Assembly: GCF_039529775.1 (NCBI RefSeq)
Contig: NZ_BAAANL010000005.1
Coordinates: 248,001-312,000, forward strand
DNA: 64,000 nucleotides
Direction: 5' to 3'
From: Myceligenerans crystallogenes
Lineage (GTDB): Bacteria; Actinomycetota; Actinomycetes; Actinomycetales; Cellulomonadaceae
Position numbers and translations under genes: made by a program. Shown here piece by piece: positions 61,233 through 64,000 of the stretch (its first letter is position 1; each line of letters starts with the position of its first letter). The notes under the pieces were generated by a model, which worked only from the letters and a program-made list of their open reading frames with translations, did not search any database and was not told where the DNA came from.

Positions 61233-62677
61233 CCACCCCGTCGACCACCACACCACCTGCCGAGGCAGGATTCTCGCGGCGAAAGCTGATGCTGCCGGTC
61301 ATCCTCGTGGCGATGTTCATGGCGCAGTTCGACCTGTACGTCGTCAACGTGGCGCTCCCGGTCCTGGAGGACGCCCTGGGAGCGGACGAGGTCCAGCTCC
61401 AGCTGATCGTGGGCGGCTACGCCTTCACCTACGCCGCCGGGCTGCTCGTCGGCGGGCGGCTCGGAGACCTGTTCGGACACGGCCGGATGTTCCGCGCCGG
61501 GATGCTCGCCTTCGGCATCGCCTCCCTGCTGTGCGGGATCGCCCCGAGCGCCGCGTGGCTCGTCGCGTTCCGGCTGCTCCAGGGCGCCACCGCCGCGATC
61601 CTGGTTCCTCAGGTCCTCGCGCTCATCACCGCGGCCTTCCCGGCCGCGGAGCGCCCGCACGCGCTGTCCCGCTACGGCATGGTCATGGGCGTCGGAGCCG
61701 TCGCCGGTCAGGTGCTCGGCGGGGTCCTGCTGCAGTACGACCTGGCGAACCTCGGCTGGCGCACCATCTTCCTGATCAACGTGCCGATCGCGGCCGTCAC
61801 GCTCGTGCTCGCCCTGCGCAGCCTCCCGCCGGCGGGTGACACGGCCCGCACCCGACTCGACCTGGGTGGTCTCGGCTCCATCGTGCTGGGCCTGTCGCTC
61901 GTCCTGTTCCCCCTCGTCGTCGGTCAGAGCTCGGGATGGCCCTGGTGGACCTGGGTGCTGCTCGTCCTGGCGGTTCCGGTGCTCGCGGGTGCCGTCGCCT
62001 GGGAACGGCGGGTCATCGCCCGCGGGGACCGGCCGATCCTCGCGCTGGGCCTGTTCCGGGAGCGTGCGTTCAACCTGGGTCTCGTGCTCTCGATCGTCCT
62101 GTTCGGCGCCTTCTTCAGCTTCGTCTTCTGCCTCACCCTGGTGCTGCAGAACGGCCTCGGCCTGACGCCCCTCACGGCGGGCCTCACGTTCGGGCCGCTC
62201 GGGGTCGCGTTCGCCGTCGCCTCGGTCGGCGGGCGACCGTACGTGCAGCGGTACGGCACGAAGGCGATCGTCGCGGGAACGGCCCTGGTCGCCGTGGCAC
62301 TGGCCGGGACCCAGGTCCTGCTCCTCGTGCTGGGCGACGAGCTCACGGCGGTCGCGCTGGTCGGCCCGATGATCGCGGTCGGCTTCGGCAACGGCCTGGC
62401 CGTACCCGCCGTGATCGGACAGGTGCTCGCCCGGATCCGGCCCGCCGACGCCGGTGCCGCCTCCGGCGTCCTGACCACCGCGCAGCAGTTCTCGAGCGCC
62501 CTCGGGATCGCCGTCGTCGGCGGGATCTTCTTCACCCTGCTCGGGACCGCCGAGGGCACCGCCGGCTTCGCCTCGGCGTTCGGCGTCGCCGTGTGGTGCG
62601 ACCTGGCCCTGGTGATCGTCGGGATCTGGCTGGCCCTGCTCCTGGGCTCGCGGAACGCCGCGAGAGCCCCCCGATGA
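61229..62677 (+). CDS. MFS exporter, DHA2-type
   Basis: The 482-residue protein has 14 predicted membrane helices. It has motif D1 (LYVVNVALPVLEDALG), motif A (GGRLGDLFGHGRMF), LLQGATAAILVPQVLALITAAFP and motif C (GAVAGQVLGGVLLQYDLANLGWRTIFLINVPIA), as in EmrB/QacA drug exporters. It probably exports the product of the AvrD operon. AAGGAGG precedes ATG 61229, which overlaps the thioesterase stop. A second 53-bp element upstream suggests it has its own regulated promoter. Confidence 0.9.
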   Translation: MTTPSTTTPPAEAGFSRRKLMLPVILVAMFMAQFDLYVVNVALPVLEDALGADEVQLQLIVGGYAFTYAAGLLVGGRLGDLFGHGRMFRAGMLAFGIASLLCGIAPSAAWLVAFRLLQGATAAILVPQVLALITAAFPAAERPHALSRYGMVMGVGAVAGQVLGGVLLQYDLANLGWRTIFLINVPIAAVTLVLALRSLPPAGDTARTRLDLGGLGSIVLGLSLVLFPLVVGQSSGWPWWTWVLLVLAVPVLAGAVAWERRVIARGDRPILALGLFRERAFNLGLVLSIVLFGAFFSFVFCLTLVLQNGLGLTPLTAGLTFGPLGVAFAVASVGGRPYVQRYGTKAIVAGTALVAVALAGTQVLLLVLGDELTAVALVGPMIAVGFGNGLAVPAVIGQVLARIRPADAGAASGVLTTAQQFSSALGIAVVGGIFFTLLGTAEGTAGFASAFGVAVWCDLALVIVGIWLALLLGSRNAARAPR

Positions 62678-62714
62678 CGACGGCGTCCGTGAGCGCGCCG
62701 GAAGGAGGCCACCG

Positions 62715-63551
62715 ATGAGACCCCGACCGTTCCACCTGCTCCGTCCGCGCACCCTCGACGAGGCTCTGGAGGCCTGGAACGCCCCGGGTGCCGATGCGGC
62801 GCTGCTCGCCGGCGGGCAGTCGCTCGTCGCCGACCTCAACGCGGGCCACCGAACCGTCGGCACGGTGATCGACATCAAGGGGATCCGCGAGCTCGACGAG
62901 CTGGCCCTGTCCGGTGACGTCCTCCGGATCGGCGCGCTGACGACCCACGAGCAACTGGCCGGGATCGGCGAGGGAGACCTGCCCCCGGCCCTCGCGGCCG
63001 TCCCCCGGGTGGCACGCACGGTCGCGCCGCGCCCGATCCGGGTGCGCGGCACCGTCGTCGGAAATCTCGCCGCCGGGTTCCGGGGCGCGACCTGGCCCGC
63101 CCTGCTCGGGGCGTACGGCACCACGGTCGAGGCGCGGACGCCCGACGGGCGCACGGCGCGCGGCGACGTCCGGGACGCCGTGCGGTTCGCCGCCGAGAGG
63201 TACGTCGTGACGGCCCTCGAGGTACCCGCCGGCCGGAAGGTCGGCTGGGCGGAGGCGACCGTACGAGCCTCGGGCCGGAGCTGCCGCGTCGCCTGCGGGG
63301 TACGACGCGAGGACGACGGGACGGTCACGGCGTGGCTCTCGGGCCTCGCTCCCGTCGTCGTCCGCCACGAGAACGTGCCGCCCGCGGACGAGGCCCTCGG
63401 CGAGCTGGCCCGGAGCGCCGTCGCCGGCGCCTCCGCGCCGGCGCGGACGGCACGGCCGGCGGGACCGGAGGACGAGACGGAACTCTGGCGGACGGTCGTG
63501 CACACCGTGCTACGACGAGCCAGGAACGACCTCGAGGAGGAGGCGGCTTGA
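62715..63551 (+). CDS. FAD-binding subunit of a molybdenum hydroxylase (CoxM/XDH medium-subunit-like)
   Basis: The 278-residue protein has the FAD-binding motifs of this family: LLRPRTLDEALEAW, ALLAGGQSLVADLNAG, VIDIKGIRELDEL, LRIGALTTHEQLA and RGTVVGNLAAGF. The family's first motif is usually AGGQSLLP(L/M)M; here it is AGGQSLVADL, a slight departure. It passes electrons from the 2Fe-2S subunit to FAD and then to an acceptor. It starts 37 bases after the exporter with GGAGG upstream, so it is likely co-transcribed. It overlaps the next gene by TTGA. Confidence 0.9.
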   Translation: MRPRPFHLLRPRTLDEALEAWNAPGADAALLAGGQSLVADLNAGHRTVGTVIDIKGIRELDELALSGDVLRIGALTTHEQLAGIGEGDLPPALAAVPRVARTVAPRPIRVRGTVVGNLAAGFRGATWPALLGAYGTTVEARTPDGRTARGDVRDAVRFAAERYVVTALEVPAGRKVGWAEATVRASGRSCRVACGVRREDDGTVTAWLSGLAPVVVRHENVPPADEALGELARSAVAGASAPARTARPAGPEDETELWRTVVHTVLRRARNDLEEEAA

Positions 63552-64000
63552 GCACCGACACGACAGGGACACACTCCCCGGCGCCGGCACCACCGCGCCC
63601 GGCGTCCGACGGGACGGGACCGGCGACCGTCGCCTACGCACCCACGGTGAACGGCGTCGGCCGGCCGTTGCGCCGTGAGCCGCGGAGACTGCTCGTCGAC
63701 GTCCTCCGGGACGACTTCGACGTGACGACCGCGGCCACCAGCTGCTCGGACGGCGTGTGCGGCACCTGCACCGTGCTGCTCGACGACAAGCCGGTCCGTG
63801 CCTGCCTGACGCTGGGCCACGAGGCGGACGGGCGCACCGTCCGGACGGCCGAGTCGATCCTGGCCGGGCCGCTGGGCACCGGCCTGTCCGAGGCCTTCAG
63901 CCGGCATCACGCGATCCAGTGCGGGTTCTGCACCCCGGGATTCATGGTGCTGGCCGCCGAGATGATCGAGTCGGGGCGAAGCGTCTCCGACGACGACCTG
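63548..64000 (+). CDS. 2Fe-2S subunit of a molybdenum hydroxylase, 5' part (cut by window edge)
   Basis: 151 residues are visible. After a Pro/Ala-rich start come the plant-type cluster ligands CSDGVCGTCTVLLDDKPVRAC and the second cluster start QCGFCTPGFMVLA; the last cysteine pair lies beyond the window edge. It passes electrons from the molybdenum site to the FAD subunit. The N-terminal extension of about 30 residues is longer than usual. Start TTG 63548 was chosen because it overlaps the preceding stop and GGAGGAGG lies just upstream. The large molybdenum subunit should follow outside the window. Confidence 0.9.
   Translation, partial: MSTDTTGTHSPAPAPPRPASDGTGPATVAYAPTVNGVGRPLRREPRRLLVDVLRDDFDVTTAATSCSDGVCGTCTVLLDDKPVRACLTLGHEADGRTVRTAESILAGPLGTGLSEAFSRHHAIQCGFCTPGFMVLAAEMIESGRSVSDDDL

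Overview
The window is very GC-rich and tightly packed, with GTG and TTG starts, 4-base gene overlaps, an actinobacterial dgt/dnaG pair and a recO/uppS pair, and a large secreted or cytosolic polysaccharide-degrading repertoire (AA10+CBM2 oxygenase, GH13+CBM20 amylase, GH53, GH42). This points to a free-living actinobacterium of the Micrococcales, most likely Cellulomonadaceae or Promicromonosporaceae. No transposase, integrase, phage structural gene or CRISPR array was seen.

Layout. 1-3227: partial peptide deformylase, a free-standing LAGLIDADG endonuclease-like gene, tRNA-Met, a secreted M15-like peptidase, and a DUF1348 gene divergent from a TetR regulator across a perfect 20-bp palindrome. 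3282-8404: a zinc-ribbon protein, two orphan membrane proteins, a histidine phosphatase and an AI-2E-type transporter. 8579-16778: tRNA-Asn, secreted M28 peptidase, MFS exporter, dgt, a lytic polysaccharide monooxygenase, a 60-residue DUF4236 protein and dnaG. 16810-27472: a maltose/starch regulon (malEFG, LacI regulator, GH13 alpha-glucosidase, secreted amylase) with TTGCAA-type operators, interrupted by a helical-domain/hydrolase fusion. 27650-35020: dusB, a 2-oxoadipate dioxygenase/decarboxylase plus ALDH7 dehydrogenase (lysine catabolism) and a receptor-type Ser/Thr kinase. 35380-43764: a galactan locus (GH53, GH42, ABC importer, LacI). 43756-46914: znuA-znuC-znuB-zur. 47073-54284: glyS, a ferric-siderophore ABC system with two DtxR/IdeR-like boxes, uppS and recO.

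54316-64000 is the most unusual part. A molybdenum-hydroxylase maturation pair (XdhC, MobA-like) reads leftward. A tightly coupled operon reads rightward: adenylate-forming ligase, SDR reductase, acyl carrier protein, AvrD-family protein, P-loop kinase-like protein, type II thioesterase, MFS exporter, then the FAD and 2Fe-2S subunits of a molybdenum hydroxylase. AvrD is the syringolide-forming protein of Pseudomonas syringae, so this looks like a small biosynthetic cluster for an exported acyl-derived (butenolide or syringolide-like) molecule. A 53-bp element with an inner inverted repeat lies between xdhC and the ligase gene, and a second copy (44 of 53 positions identical, no gaps) lies just ahead of the exporter. 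I see this as a dedicated regulatory element of the cluster.

A second theme is leaderless transcription. In several genes a TANNNT-like or GAGAAT -10 hexamer sits 6-7 bases before the start codon (endonuclease, dgt, dnaG, LacI regulator, dusB, znuA, iron-binding protein), and the metal-responsive boxes lie directly on these hexamers and start codons. All functional statements come from reading the sequence; no database search was run.
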